NCBI RefSeq assembly: GCF_900107035.1
Contig: NZ_FNOJ01000013.1
Location: forward strand, 1 to 64,000
DNA length: 64,000 nt
Source of the DNA: Alicyclobacillus hesperidum
Lineage (GTDB): Bacteria; Bacillota; Bacilli; Alicyclobacillales; Alicyclobacillaceae
Direction: 5' to 3'
Part shown: positions 1 to 7,805 of the stretch, piece by piece
Position numbering within the stretch: the first letter of the stretch is position 1
Layout: every line of letters starts with the position of its first letter
Position numbers and translations under genes: made by a program
The notes under the pieces: generated by a model
Told to the model about the DNA's origin: nothing
Seen by the model: the letters and a program-made list of their open reading frames with translations, nothing else
The model's database searches: none

Positions 1-775
1 CCGACTGGCCACCGGGCGTCGCAAACTGCGCCGTCCGCAGCGGCATCGACTACTATACTACGCAGGAAGGAGATTGTCTAGTGCGATTTTCTTAGCAAAT
101 AGATCCGGAAGCTATGAACCACCCCACGAACGGATTCGGCACCTCCTATTAAATGTTGCACGGCTATTCACCCAGCCGTCCAATGAGGTGCCCTTTGTAA
201 TTAAGTGCCCGGAAGTTTTCACCGCATTTTCTTCAGTCGGGAAGCCCGCAACTTATCATGTGGAAAACCCAGACCACAATTCGCCCTGGGCTTGCGCCTT
301 AAAGACCCCAAAGACTCTCTGACAGCGAGAGGAATTGTCCACTTCCGTTCTACAATTCATAGCAATGAGTACTTTTACTTCGATGCAACGCTATAGGCCT
401 AATCGTTATATCAAACGCTCAAACACATAAAAGCCAAGGTGACGGGTAAAGCCATGTTGGCGAAACGCCTTGATTCCTTTTCAGCAAAGGAACGCTGCCT
501 ACGTCCAAGATGGTTGATCAGACGTGAACATTACACTTCATGCAGCAACAAGCTCGCAACGCACCTCAAATGCCACCGAGATGGTTCTTGTTTTCGGCAA
601 CACAGGTGACTGTAGATTAATTCCAAACCATCATGTATAACCTTTCCCCCGATGTGCATTCTAAGTGGACGTTATTCGGTAGGTGAATGCGATACTTAGA
701 TGTAAGGATGGTGACGACTGACTATAGAACAAGACGTGCCGAACGCCGGTTTTTAAAGAAATTTGTTTTGAATGC
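1..775. other. Region without a confident gene
   Basis: I see no recognisable protein or RNA gene here. Codons 3-95 on the plus strand stay open for 30 residues and end in TAG, so they could be the tail of a gene entering from the left. I do not recognise the peptide. Longer open stretches in other frames (for example 2-322) have poor composition and no convincing ribosome-binding site. No 5S, 16S or 23S rRNA end is visible, although a large tRNA cluster follows. Confidence 0.5.
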
Positions 776-804
776 TTGACTTGGTGCAAGATACGTGTTA
801 GATT
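776..804 (+). promoter_or_regulatory. Promoter of the tRNA operon
   Basis: A TTGACT -35 box (776-781), a 17-bp spacer and a TAGATT -10 box (799-804) preceded by TG (796-797) form an extended -10 sigma-A promoter. It lies about 30 bp upstream of the first tRNA and no comparable promoter is seen inside the cluster. Confidence 0.8.
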
Positions 805-834
805 ACCCAGTGCGCAACGATAACAAGTTGATGC

Positions 835-910
835 GAGCCATTAGCTCAGTTGGCAGAGCACCTGACTTTTAATCAGGGTGTCGCTGGTTCGAATCCAGCA
901 TGGCTCACCA
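835..910 (+). tRNA. tRNA-Lys (TTT)
   Basis: The acceptor stem GAGCCAT/ATGGCTC closes a full cloverleaf with anticodon loop CTTTTAA. The CCA end is encoded. It is the first gene of the 17-tRNA operon. Confidence 0.97.
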
Positions 911-911
911 T

Positions 912-986
912 GCCACCTTGGCTCAGGGGTAGAGCGGCTCACTCGTAATGAGCAGGTCGTCGGTTCGAATCCGACAGGTGGCTCCA
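912..986 (+). tRNA. tRNA-Thr (CGT)
   Basis: The acceptor stem GCCACCT/AGGTGGC and the anticodon loop CTCGTAA are intact. CCA is encoded. It is one of two Thr isoacceptors in the operon. Confidence 0.97.
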
Positions 987-1038
987 TAATTAGGGGGCAA
1001 TTTTAATGTGTTGCCCTCTAACCTTGAATAATCGTTGT

Positions 1039-1113
1039 TGGGGAATAGCCAAGCGGTAAGGCAACGGTTTTTGGTACCGTCATGCGAAGGTTCGAATCCT
1101 TCTTCCCCAGCCA
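1039..1113 (+). tRNA. tRNA-Gln (TTG)
   Basis: The acceptor stem TGGGGAA/TTCCCCA begins with U1-A72, as usual for bacterial tRNA-Gln. The anticodon loop is TTTTGGT and CCA is encoded. Confidence 0.97.
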
Positions 1114-1116
1114 CAC

Positions 1117-1193
1117 GTGCCCTTAGCTCAGCCGGATAGAGCGTTTGACTACGAATCAAAAGGTCGGGAGTTCGAATCTCTCAGGGCACGCCA
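1117..1193 (+). tRNA. tRNA-Arg (ACG)
   Basis: The acceptor stem GTGCCCT/AGGGCAC is complete. The anticodon loop CTACGAA reads ACG, the inosine-modified Arg type. CCA is encoded. Confidence 0.97.
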
Positions 1194-1197
1194 TCAT

Positions 1198-1274
1198 CGG
1201 AGCATAGCGCAGCTTGGTAGCGCGCCTGCCTTGGGAGCAGGAGGTCGTGGGTTCGAATCCCGCTGCTCCGACCA
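1198..1274 (+). tRNA. tRNA-Pro (TGG)
   Basis: The acceptor stem CGGAGCA/TGCTCCG is complete, with anticodon loop CTTGGGA and an encoded CCA. Confidence 0.97.
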
Positions 1275-1316
1275 GTTTCAGTGGTTGTACAAGCTGAAAA
1301 GTCAATATTCAGATTA

Positions 1317-1396
1317 CCCGGAGTGGCGGAATTGGCAGACGCACACGACTCAAAATCGTGCGGGAAACCGTGCCGGTTCGAGTCCGGCCTCCGGGA
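1317..1396 (+). tRNA. tRNA-Leu (CAA)
   Basis: The acceptor stem CCCGGAG/CTCCGGG, the anticodon loop CTCAAAA and a short variable arm identify a class II tRNA. The discriminator A1396 is followed by TTC, so this is the only tRNA of the cluster without an encoded CCA; the end must be added by CCA-adding enzyme. Confidence 0.95.
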
Positions 1397-1401
1397 TTCG
1401 T

Positions 1402-1477
1402 GGGGGTATAGCTCAGCTGGGAGAGCACCTGCCTTGCAAGCAGGGGGTCGTCGGTTCGAATCCGTCTACCTCCACCA
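1402..1477 (+). tRNA. tRNA-Ala (TGC)
   Basis: The acceptor stem GGGGGTA pairs with TACCTCC. A G3-T70 wobble, the alanine identity pair, is present. The anticodon loop is CTTGCAA and CCA is encoded. Confidence 0.97.
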
Positions 1478-1480
1478 CTT

Positions 1481-1555
1481 TCCTCGATAGCTCAGCGGTA
1501 GAGCATCCGGCTGTTAACCGGAGGGTCGTAGGTTCGAATCCTACTCGGGGAGCCA
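1481..1555 (+). tRNA. tRNA-Asn (GTT)
   Basis: The acceptor stem TCCTCGA/TCGGGGA is complete, with anticodon loop CTGTTAA, discriminator G and an encoded CCA. Confidence 0.97.
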
Positions 1556-1560
1556 AACAT

Positions 1561-1636
1561 GCTCCCATAGCTCAGTTGGCAGAGCGCATCCATGGTAAGG
1601 ATGAGGTCACCAGTTCAAGCCTGGTTGGGAGCTCCA
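1561..1636 (+). tRNA. tRNA-Thr (GGT)
   Basis: The acceptor stem GCTCCCA/TGGGAGC is complete. The anticodon stem CATCC/GGATG encloses loop ATGGTAA, giving GGT. CCA is encoded. Confidence 0.95.
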
Positions 1637-1639
1637 CGT

Positions 1640-1714
1640 GGCCCCATGGTCAAGTGGTTAAGACACCGCCCTTTCACGGCGGTAACGCGGGTTCGAATCC
1701 CGCTGGGGTCACCA
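1640..1714 (+). tRNA. tRNA-Glu (TTC)
   Basis: The acceptor stem GGCCCCA/TGGGGTC is complete, with anticodon loop CTTTCAC and an encoded CCA. Confidence 0.97.
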
Positions 1715-1771
1715 TGAAAATTACCACTTGACGAAACTCGTAGGTTATGTGTAGAATTGATAAGTGCTTGC

Positions 1772-1846
1772 GCGGAAGTGGCTCAGGGGTAGAGCATCGC
1801 CTTGCCAAGGCGAGGGTCGCGGGTTCGAATCCCGTCTTCCGCTCCA
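1772..1846 (+). tRNA. tRNA-Gly (GCC)
   Basis: The acceptor stem GCGGAAG/CTTCCGC is complete, with anticodon loop TTGCCAA and an encoded CCA. Confidence 0.97.
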
Positions 1847-1911
1847 TGATTTCTTACTCTGCCCCGCCGAGCTTATGTGCGGCGGGTACGGAGAGAAATT
1901 TTCACATGCCT

Positions 1912-1985
1912 GCGGGTGTAGTTTAATGGTAGAACATCAGCTTCCCAAGCTGAGAGCGAGGGTTCGATTCCCTTCACCCGCTCCA
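1912..1985 (+). tRNA. tRNA-Gly (CCC)
   Basis: The acceptor stem GCGGGTG/CACCCGC is complete, with anticodon loop TTCCCAA and an encoded CCA. It is the second Gly isoacceptor of the operon. Confidence 0.96.
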
Positions 1986-1986
1986 T

Positions 1987-2061
1987 GCGGCTGTAGCTCA
2001 GAGGGAGAGCACCACCTTGACACGGTGGGGGCCACAGGTTCGATTCCTGTCAGCCGCACCA
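1987..2061 (+). tRNA. tRNA-Val (GAC)
   Basis: The acceptor stem GCGGCTG/CAGCCGC is complete, with anticodon loop TTGACAC and an encoded CCA. Only one base separates it from the preceding tRNA-Gly. Confidence 0.96.
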
Positions 2062-2097
2062 ACTGTAATTGGGACCGTCAATTGGTTCTGACAGTAA

Positions 2098-2173
2098 GGC
2101 CCTATCGTCTAACGGTTTAGGACGCCGCCCTCTCACGGCGGTAATAGGGGTTCGAATCCCCTTAGGGTCACCA
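2098..2173 (+). tRNA. tRNA-Glu (CTC)
   Basis: The acceptor stem GGCCCTA/TAGGGTC is complete, with anticodon loop CTCTCAC and an encoded CCA. It is a second, diverged Glu isoacceptor. Confidence 0.96.
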
Positions 2174-2179
2174 TCAGAT

Positions 2180-2273
2180 GGAGTGATGGCCGAGTAGGTC
2201 GAAGGCGCTCGCCTGCTAAGCGAGTATACGGTCAAAAGCCGTATCGAGGGTTCGAATCCCTCTCACTCCGCCA
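2180..2273 (+). tRNA. tRNA-Ser (GCT)
   Basis: This 94-nt class II tRNA has acceptor stem GGAGTGA/TCACTCC, anticodon loop CTGCTAA and a long variable arm (TACGG/CCGTA). Discriminator G and CCA are encoded. Confidence 0.97.
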
Positions 2274-2274
2274 T

Positions 2275-2351
2275 GGAACTGTGGTGTAGAGGCCTAACAT
2301 GCCTGCCTGTCACGCAGGAGATCGCGGGTTCGAATCCCGTCAGTTCCGCCA
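2275..2351 (+). tRNA. tRNA-Asp (GTC)
   Basis: The acceptor stem GGAACTG/CAGTTCC is complete, with anticodon loop CTGTCAC, discriminator G and an encoded CCA. Confidence 0.97.
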
Positions 2352-2354
2352 CTT

Positions 2355-2431
2355 GCGCCCATAGCTCAGTCGGCTAGAGCGCACGACTGATAATCGTGAG
2401 GTCGGTGGTTCGAATCCACCTGGGCGCACCA
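2355..2431 (+). tRNA. tRNA-Ile (GAT)
   Basis: The acceptor stem GCGCCCA/TGGGCGC is complete, with anticodon loop CTGATAA and an encoded CCA. It is the last gene of the operon, directly before the terminator. Confidence 0.97.
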
Positions 2432-2436
2432 AATCT

Positions 2437-2471
2437 AAGGCTGTCATACGAATCAGTATGACAGCCTTTTT
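2437..2471 (+). terminator. Rho-independent terminator of the tRNA operon
   Basis: A perfect 13-bp stem (2437-2449 with 2456-2468) and a 6-nt loop run into a T tract. It begins 6 bp after tRNA-Ile, so the 17 tRNAs form one transcription unit. Confidence 0.95.
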
Positions 2472-2648
2472 CATTTAAAGATATAAATACAGAGTAAGCG
2501 ATATATGTCCCCCTTCCCCAAACGAAATTAGAGTTGATTTTTCCCCTGTGCTCCGGGCTCGATTTACTTGCATTTCACCACGCAGCTCTACTCAACTACA
2601 TCCCCCTGCTGTTTGACGTCTTGAAAGCGACTACTTTAAGCTTGCGTG

Positions 2649-2677
2649 TTGCCAAGGCAACAAATCCGTTGTAGGAT
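2649..2677 (+). promoter_or_regulatory. Putative promoter of the amino-acid permease
   Basis: TTGCCA (2649-2654), a 17-bp spacer and TAGGAT (2672-2677) resemble a sigma-A promoter, about 47 bp upstream of the chosen start codon. Confidence 0.5.
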
Positions 2678-2723
2678 AATCCCTTGTACTCTTCTAAGAA
2701 TTTATGCATATGAGGTGAGTGAC

Positions 2724-4040
2724 GTGCAAGAGGGGTTAAAGCGTGCTTTACGTACGCCCGAAGTGCTATTCATCGGCATGAATGGCGTGATCGGTGGAGG
2801 TATATTCCTGCTGCCCGGTCAAGTGTCTGCACTAGCAGGCCACCAAGCGCCGTGGTCATATTTAATCGCAGGACTTGTCGCAATTATGATTGGCCTTTCG
2901 TTTGCTGAGGCTAGCAGCATGTTCAATGAAACTGGTGGTTCATACATGTATGCCGAACGAGCGATGGGTCAAACGATCGCGGCGAGTGTAGGATGGATGA
3001 GTTGGCTAACGTTAATCGTCGGTTGGGCCGCACTCTCAAATGGGCTTATGGGCTATGTGACTTCACTTGTTCCAAGCTTAGCCCCGGCGAAAGACTGGAT
3101 TGCTGCAGGAGTTATCGTGGCATTGTGCTTGCTGAATTCGCTGGGTGTTCGCAAAGGCTCTTGGGCAGTCATTTTCTTCTCTATCGTCAAGCTGATACCA
3201 CTGGCATTGCTCGTGATCGTTGGGCTATTTATATATGAGCATCACACGCCTGCTGCATCTGCTTTGGCCCACAGCGCTCCGCAGATTAGCAAGGCGGTGC
3301 TTGTCTTGATTTATGCGTATGGTGGCTTCGAAATGGCGACGGTACAACAAGGTGAAATGGTTCACCCACGCAAGTCGGCCGTGATCGGCGTAATTGGTAC
3401 ATTAGTAGGCGTCACGCTGTTCTATTTGCTCATTCAAGAAGCCGCTGTGAAACTCGATCCGTCCCTCGCTACGTCGGCTACGCCGCTTGCGGACGCTGGA
3501 CGCAACATGTTTCTGGGTGGAGCAACCGTGATGACCATTGGAGCTGTTTTGTCCATTCTGGGTACCAAGAGTGGTGTCGCTCTAACGGCTCCACGCATCC
3601 TTTACGCGCTATCCCTGCGTCGAGGACTGCCGGGGATCCTGGCGAAGATCTCGCCCCACTTTCAAACGCCTATCGTATCGATTTGGGTGACGGGCGTGAT
3701 TGTCATTATACTTAGCGTCACGGGCACGTTTGAGCATTTGCTTATGCTTAATGTCGCTGCGCGCCTGTACGAGTATCTCGCCGTCTGTGTTTCCGTCATT
3801 GTCCTTCGTTTTCGCGCGAAAAACGAGTTGCGTTCCTTCCGACTCCCTTTTGGCGTCGCCATTCCGGCTATTGCAGCCGGGTTGTGCATTTGGCTGCTGA
3901 GTCAAGAAACCGCGGGTCAGCTTTTGCTTGCACTGGCAGCCCTGGCCATTGGGATGGTGCTATACGGAATCAGTCGCCGTACACAGGCCAAGTCGAGCGG
4001 GCATGATAGGGATCAACAACCGACTCGCAATGCCGGTTAA
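2724..4040 (+). CDS. APC-family amino-acid permease
   Basis: The 438-residue integral membrane protein belongs to the amino acid-polyamine-organocation family and probably moves an amino acid or polyamine across the cytoplasmic membrane. The first segment carries the glycine-rich signature GVIGGGIFLLPG, which breaks helix 1 and lines the substrate site in this fold. About 12 hydrophobic segments follow and the tail is short and charged. I chose GTG 2724 because GAGGTG lies 6 bp upstream; an in-frame GTG at 2715 is possible, and the frame is open further upstream. It stands alone between the tRNA operon and the convergent germination operon. Substrate cannot be told from sequence. Confidence 0.85.
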   Translation: MQEGLKRALRTPEVLFIGMNGVIGGGIFLLPGQVSALAGHQAPWSYLIAGLVAIMIGLSFAEASSMFNETGGSYMYAERAMGQTIAASVGWMSWLTLIVGWAALSNGLMGYVTSLVPSLAPAKDWIAAGVIVALCLLNSLGVRKGSWAVIFFSIVKLIPLALLVIVGLFIYEHHTPAASALAHSAPQISKAVLVLIYAYGGFEMATVQQGEMVHPRKSAVIGVIGTLVGVTLFYLLIQEAAVKLDPSLATSATPLADAGRNMFLGGATVMTIGAVLSILGTKSGVALTAPRILYALSLRRGLPGILAKISPHFQTPIVSIWVTGVIVIILSVTGTFEHLLMLNVAARLYEYLAVCVSVIVLRFRAKNELRSFRLPFGVAIPAIAAGLCIWLLSQETAGQLLLALAALAIGMVLYGISRRTQAKSSGHDRDQQPTRNAG

Positions 4041-4083
4041 GAGGGCGATCACGCTGTGCATCCGAATGTGTTTGTTAGCCTAT

Positions 4084-4109
4084 GGGTGAGGGAAACCGTC
4101 CCCTCACCC
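4084..4109. terminator. Hairpin between convergent genes
   Basis: A perfect 9-bp stem (4084-4092 with 4101-4109) lies between the permease stop and the gerAB stop. Neither side has a good T tract, so it is only a probable bidirectional terminator. Confidence 0.5.
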
Positions 4110-5219
4110 TCATTCGTCTTGAACTGTCGTCAGGCGCTTTCGCTTCGATTTAATGGCCATTGCGACGATTGACAGTAGCGGGATGGCGAGAAACGTGACG
4201 AAGAAATAAACAGGAACCGTATATGAGATAAAGTATTGAACATCGCTCGAACTGCTGAACAGAACCGTCGCCCCACACCATACCAACATCCCTCCTGCCA
4301 GTGTCGTAACACGGTGCGAGGACAGGCGAAATAAATCTTTCATTCCGATACACCATGCGTAGTGGAAGACAGCAACCTTTACAAAGATGGTCGAAATTAC
4401 GGCGATCACATACAACGTATCGAGACGCTCAAGAAACCTCCCGACTCGAATATTACGGACGGCCTCCAATACCGGATAGCTCAAGTAATGAGTCGATGGT
4501 CCGACGACGCCAATAGTGAGAACCGTCACAAGCGTTAAGATAACTGTAGCCAATCCACCGGCAACCGCAACATCGCGTGCTGCATACCGCGTATTTCGCA
4601 AAAATACAATGAATTGAAGGCCAATGACCAGTTCCAGCGCATAATCGAAGTTCGATACGATGCCCCCTCGTAACACTGGCGTCCAGCCATCAGCAAGCAC
4701 TGGCAGCAATTCATGAACGTCCATATGCTGCATTGATAAAAAGAACAAGATGGGTGCGATAAGCATCACTAATGGCGTGATGAACTCAGCATCGCGCATC
4801 ACGACTTCCACGCCCATATAAACTGCATAGACGACTGCCAACATGGCGAACGCGCCGACCATATATTCAGGTGTCTTGGGCAGAATGGTGGTTCCAACGA
4901 AAATTTCCGCTTCTCGAACAACGGTGCAATTTGTAACGTACAAACAGATCAAAAACCAAACTCCAAGAATGCGTCCAACCCATGGACCGCAAGCTCTCAC
5001 AACGGCGCTGGTGAATGACCGATTTGCAAAAGAGCGGGCGAACATCCATGTGACAATTACAACAGCGCACACACCAATCAAGAATAACAAGCTACTGATC
5101 CATGCATCGCGTACGGTAAATTGTGCAACCGCCGCGGGAACGGTGACTATTCCAGTGCCAAGAATGCACCAAATTAAAGCGATAATAAATTGATTTCGTG
5201 AAATTTGAGCCTTAGTCAT
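4110..5219 (-). CDS. GerAB-family germinant-receptor permease subunit (copy 2)
   Basis: The 369-residue protein has about ten membrane segments and belongs to the spore germination GerAB/APC-like family. B subunits sit in the spore inner membrane and bind the germinant for the GerA receptor complex. It is the last gene of the gerAA-gerAC-D-gerAB-gerAB operon and closely resembles its neighbour at 5269-6351: the central block from TPEY through AEFITPLVMLIAPIL to GWTPVLRGG is almost identical. The two copies differ most just after that block and in the last third, where specificity could differ. A GAGGG motif precedes ATG 5219. Confidence 0.9.
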   Translation of the reverse strand: MTKAQISRNQFIIALIWCILGTGIVTVPAAVAQFTVRDAWISSLLFLIGVCAVVIVTWMFARSFANRSFTSAVVRACGPWVGRILGVWFLICLYVTNCTVVREAEIFVGTTILPKTPEYMVGAFAMLAVVYAVYMGVEVVMRDAEFITPLVMLIAPILFFLSMQHMDVHELLPVLADGWTPVLRGGIVSNFDYALELVIGLQFIVFLRNTRYAARDVAVAGGLATVILTLVTVLTIGVVGPSTHYLSYPVLEAVRNIRVGRFLERLDTLYVIAVISTIFVKVAVFHYAWCIGMKDLFRLSSHRVTTLAGGMLVWCGATVLFSSSSDVQYFISYTVPVYFFVTFLAIPLLSIVAMAIKSKRKRLTTVQDE

Positions 5220-5268
5220 GGTCCACCGCCCTCAAATGAATTCCTGAATACGTAGGTTGACCTTGTCG

Positions 5269-6351
5269 CTACGAATTTCTCCTCACCTTGTGCACGAACA
5301 CAGCAAGCATGGGCATCAATAGGAGCGTGCATACAGCGTAAGCTGGACCTGTATAAAAAATGAATTGTTGCACGTCATCGGCATCCGCAAACAATACGTT
5401 TGCACCGCCCCATACCAATAAAGCTCCCGGAAAGACAGTCACACGATGAGACGACAATCGAAATACGTCCTTCATGCCAGTACACCATGCATAGTGGCAG
5501 ACTGCCATTTTAATGAATATGGTTGTAATCACCGCAATCACATATAGAGTGTCCATTCGTTCAAGAAAACGGCCCACGCGAATGGTTCGGATAGCCTCTA
5601 GCACCGGGTAACTTAAGTATTGTGTCGAAGAACCCACTACACCTATCGTCAGAATCGTAAACGTCGTTAAGACAACAGTAATTATTACGGTTGCAATGCA
5701 AATATCCCTTGCCACTGATTGGCTACGATATACAAATGGGTTAAATTGGAGGACAATGATCATTTCCAATGCATATACAAGGATCGAAACAACGCCCCCG
5801 CGTAGAACGGGTGTCCACCCATCGGCTAACACAGGGAGCACCTCGTGAATGTCCATGTGTTGCATGGATAAAACAAAAAGGATGGGTGCTATCAACATGA
5901 CCAATGGTGTAATGAACTCCGCATCACGCATAACCACTTCTATACCCATGTAGACCGCATATACAACAGCAACCAAAGCGAAAGCTCCTAATACATACTC
6001 CGGCGTTTTTGGTAGAATCGTCGTCCCAATAAACACCTCAGCCTCGCGAACGACGGTGCAATTTGTAATGTATAGCCCTGCCAAGAACCAGATGGCAAAC
6101 GCACGCCCTACCCACGGGCCCAAAGCATCGACCAGAGCGTGTGTCAAGGAGCGTTTCGGAAAGAATCTCGTGAAGACGGCCGTGACCAAGGCCACCAAGC
6201 CCCCTCCAATAGAGAAAAGCATGGTACTTATCCAAGCGTCACGAACAGTAAACTGGGCTATGGCTGTTGGAATGGCGACGATCCCTGTACCAACTACGCA
6301 CCATATCAGAGCTGTAATCAGTTGTGTTCTTGATATTCGGATATCGGACAA
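5269..6351 (-). CDS. GerAB-family germinant-receptor permease subunit (copy 1)
   Basis: This 360-residue, roughly ten-segment membrane protein is the first of two tandem GerAB paralogues. It shares the start pattern (ISRxQ, ALIWC, GTGIV), the VVREAE block and the MRDAEFITPLVML block with copy 2, which indicates a local duplication. In known receptors a single B subunit pairs with A and C subunits and recognises an amino acid or sugar; two B genes in one operon could provide two specificities or a heteromeric receptor. It starts 15 bp after the small D-like gene and ends 49 bp before copy 2. Confidence 0.9.
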   Translation of the reverse strand: MSDIRISRTQLITALIWCVVGTGIVAIPTAIAQFTVRDAWISTMLFSIGGGLVALVTAVFTRFFPKRSLTHALVDALGPWVGRAFAIWFLAGLYITNCTVVREAEVFIGTTILPKTPEYVLGAFALVAVVYAVYMGIEVVMRDAEFITPLVMLIAPILFVLSMQHMDIHEVLPVLADGWTPVLRGGVVSILVYALEMIIVLQFNPFVYRSQSVARDICIATVIITVVLTTFTILTIGVVGSSTQYLSYPVLEAIRTIRVGRFLERMDTLYVIAVITTIFIKMAVCHYAWCTGMKDVFRLSSHRVTVFPGALLVWGGANVLFADADDVQQFIFYTGPAYAVCTLLLMPMLAVFVHKVRRNS

Positions 6352-6366
6352 CTAACCACCCACCTT

Positions 6367-6591
6367 CTACAAAATGTGATATAACCACTTCGTTGGTGGA
6401 CGAAATAATGCATCGATCGGAGCCAGTAAGTGAACTTTTGAGAATAGATGCATCTCATAACCCACCGCCATGCCAAACGATATACCTATAAGCCCTATAT
6501 AAAGCACGACTTCACGGCGTTTCGCCGTTCGTAACGACGACCAATCGATCACGACCATCGATAGAGACGCCACAAGCGATAACCAGATCAC
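6367..6591 (-). CDS. Small two-segment membrane protein, candidate germinant-receptor D subunit
   Basis: The 74-residue protein has two hydrophobic segments (about residues 1-15 and 27-45) separated by a basic loop containing TAKRRE. Its size and topology fit the D subunits known beside some Bacillus germinant-receptor operons, which modulate germination rate. It starts at GTG 6591, overlapping the gerAC stop by 4 bp (GTGA), so it is translationally coupled and very likely real. The D-subunit call rests on size, topology and position rather than a recognised motif. Confidence 0.65.
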   Translation of the reverse strand: MIWLSLVASLSMVVIDWSSLRTAKRREVVLYIGLIGISFGMAVGYEMHLFSKVHLLAPIDALFRPPTKWLYHIL

Positions 6592-7805
6592 TGTGCCACC
6601 TCCGCCGTTGTTTTTCCGCTGCGTGAAACGGTCGACTCCGGAGTATTCAATGACAAGTTGGCGCGAACAATCTGGACGTTCGCTCTACACTCCACAGATA
6701 TTTTCGGAAAAGAAGACAGCCAAGTGGGGCTCACTTTTCGCCAATAGTCTGGACTTTGTAAGAATATTCGTTTACCAAATTGGCACACATCTACATCGTC
6801 TTCTTGGAGCTTTAGAAGCGCGTTTCGCATGCTGCGCTCAATCTCTGACGAAGCCATGATATTGAGTTGTTTTAGCTTTACATCGTCCAGTTTCTCATGC
6901 GGACATAACTGCTCAATCTCTGCCCGCGCGTCCACGTGCAGATGTACGCTTAAATTGCCGCGATCGGGTCTTGCGTAAAAACGGGTCTTTGACCCAAGAA
7001 TCCGAATGGTTGTGCCAGTCCCATCTCCCGCCCCGGTACAAGGCATCCGCAACGCAACTTGACGTGTTCTCCCGAGCAGCCAACCCAACCCTTGCATTTC
7101 GTCAACGGACAAGGTGTCCACCATGTGATCAGCACGGAAGATAGCTACACCTTGAAGAACTGGATGCCCCGATTGATTCAGTCCTATTAAGGCCATCACA
7201 GGCGCTTGCGAAGGCGATAGGTATTCTTCCATCACGTGCTGTTGTTCCGACTGCACGAAACGCAACTCTGTAGAGGACTGTTCCACAAGCTCACGTATGC
7301 CTAATGCATTAAGTGGCTCAGGATCGACTGAAGCTGAAAGCACGTCGGTAACCGAATCCGGTGTCACGAGGAACAGTTGATTGCGGCGAAAAGCTCGATC
7401 GCGCTCAAAGTAGTCCAACGCCCGGTCAATGCCGTTTCTCGCATAGGTCTCGCCAAACAAAACCAACATATTTTGCGCAAGATATACAGAATGCGGAATT
7501 TCCCTTTCGAATTTACCTATTGCATCTTCGATGGAAATTCCCGTTTCTTGTCGTACAATCACCGGCTGTCGACTACCGCTCGAGCTTGATCCCCCATCAC
7601 TGGACGAAGGTGTACTCGCGGGATTGACGAACTCGGCTGTCACACTGACATGGTGATCCCTTGTCTCATCGATACCTAACGCAAGTACTAGGTTCATGTC
7701 ATCTACTTCACGAATGTCGTAGCACCCAGGTAAGAGAAAGGCAGAGAGAACAACCTTGACAATGACAACTGCACGCCTCGGCGCCCAACGCGCTTCCCGC
7801 ATCAT
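6588..7805 (-). CDS. GerAC-family germinant-receptor lipoprotein subunit
   Basis: The 405-residue protein is the C subunit of a GerA-type receptor, a lipoprotein anchored on the outer face of the spore inner membrane. A basic start is followed by a hydrophobic stretch ending in the lipobox LLPGC, then the family pattern CYDIREVDDMN and VLALGIDE. A Ser/Gly-rich linker (near residue 70) interrupts the first domain. The C-terminal region matches the usual GerAC three-domain length. ATG 7805 is chosen because it overlaps the gerAA stop as ATGA; a second ATG follows at 7802. Confidence 0.92.
   Translation of the reverse strand: MMREARWAPRRAVVIVKVVLSAFLLPGCYDIREVDDMNLVLALGIDETRDHHVSVTAEFVNPASTPSSSDGGSSSSGSRQPVIVRQETGISIEDAIGKFEREIPHSVYLAQNMLVLFGETYARNGIDRALDYFERDRAFRRNQLFLVTPDSVTDVLSASVDPEPLNALGIRELVEQSSTELRFVQSEQQHVMEEYLSPSQAPVMALIGLNQSGHPVLQGVAIFRADHMVDTLSVDEMQGLGWLLGRTRQVALRMPCTGAGDGTGTTIRILGSKTRFYARPDRGNLSVHLHVDARAEIEQLCPHEKLDDVKLKQLNIMASSEIERSMRNALLKLQEDDVDVCQFGKRIFLQSPDYWRKVSPTWLSSFPKISVECRANVQIVRANLSLNTPESTVSRSGKTTAEVAQ

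Noticed and set aside
74..396. Two short open frames left of the tRNA operon
   Set aside because: No well-spaced ribosome site, no recognisable motif, overlapping frames; more likely chance.
1117..1731. A 204-codon open frame across the tRNA cluster
   Set aside because: It runs straight through several intact tRNA genes, so it is an artefact of their sequence.
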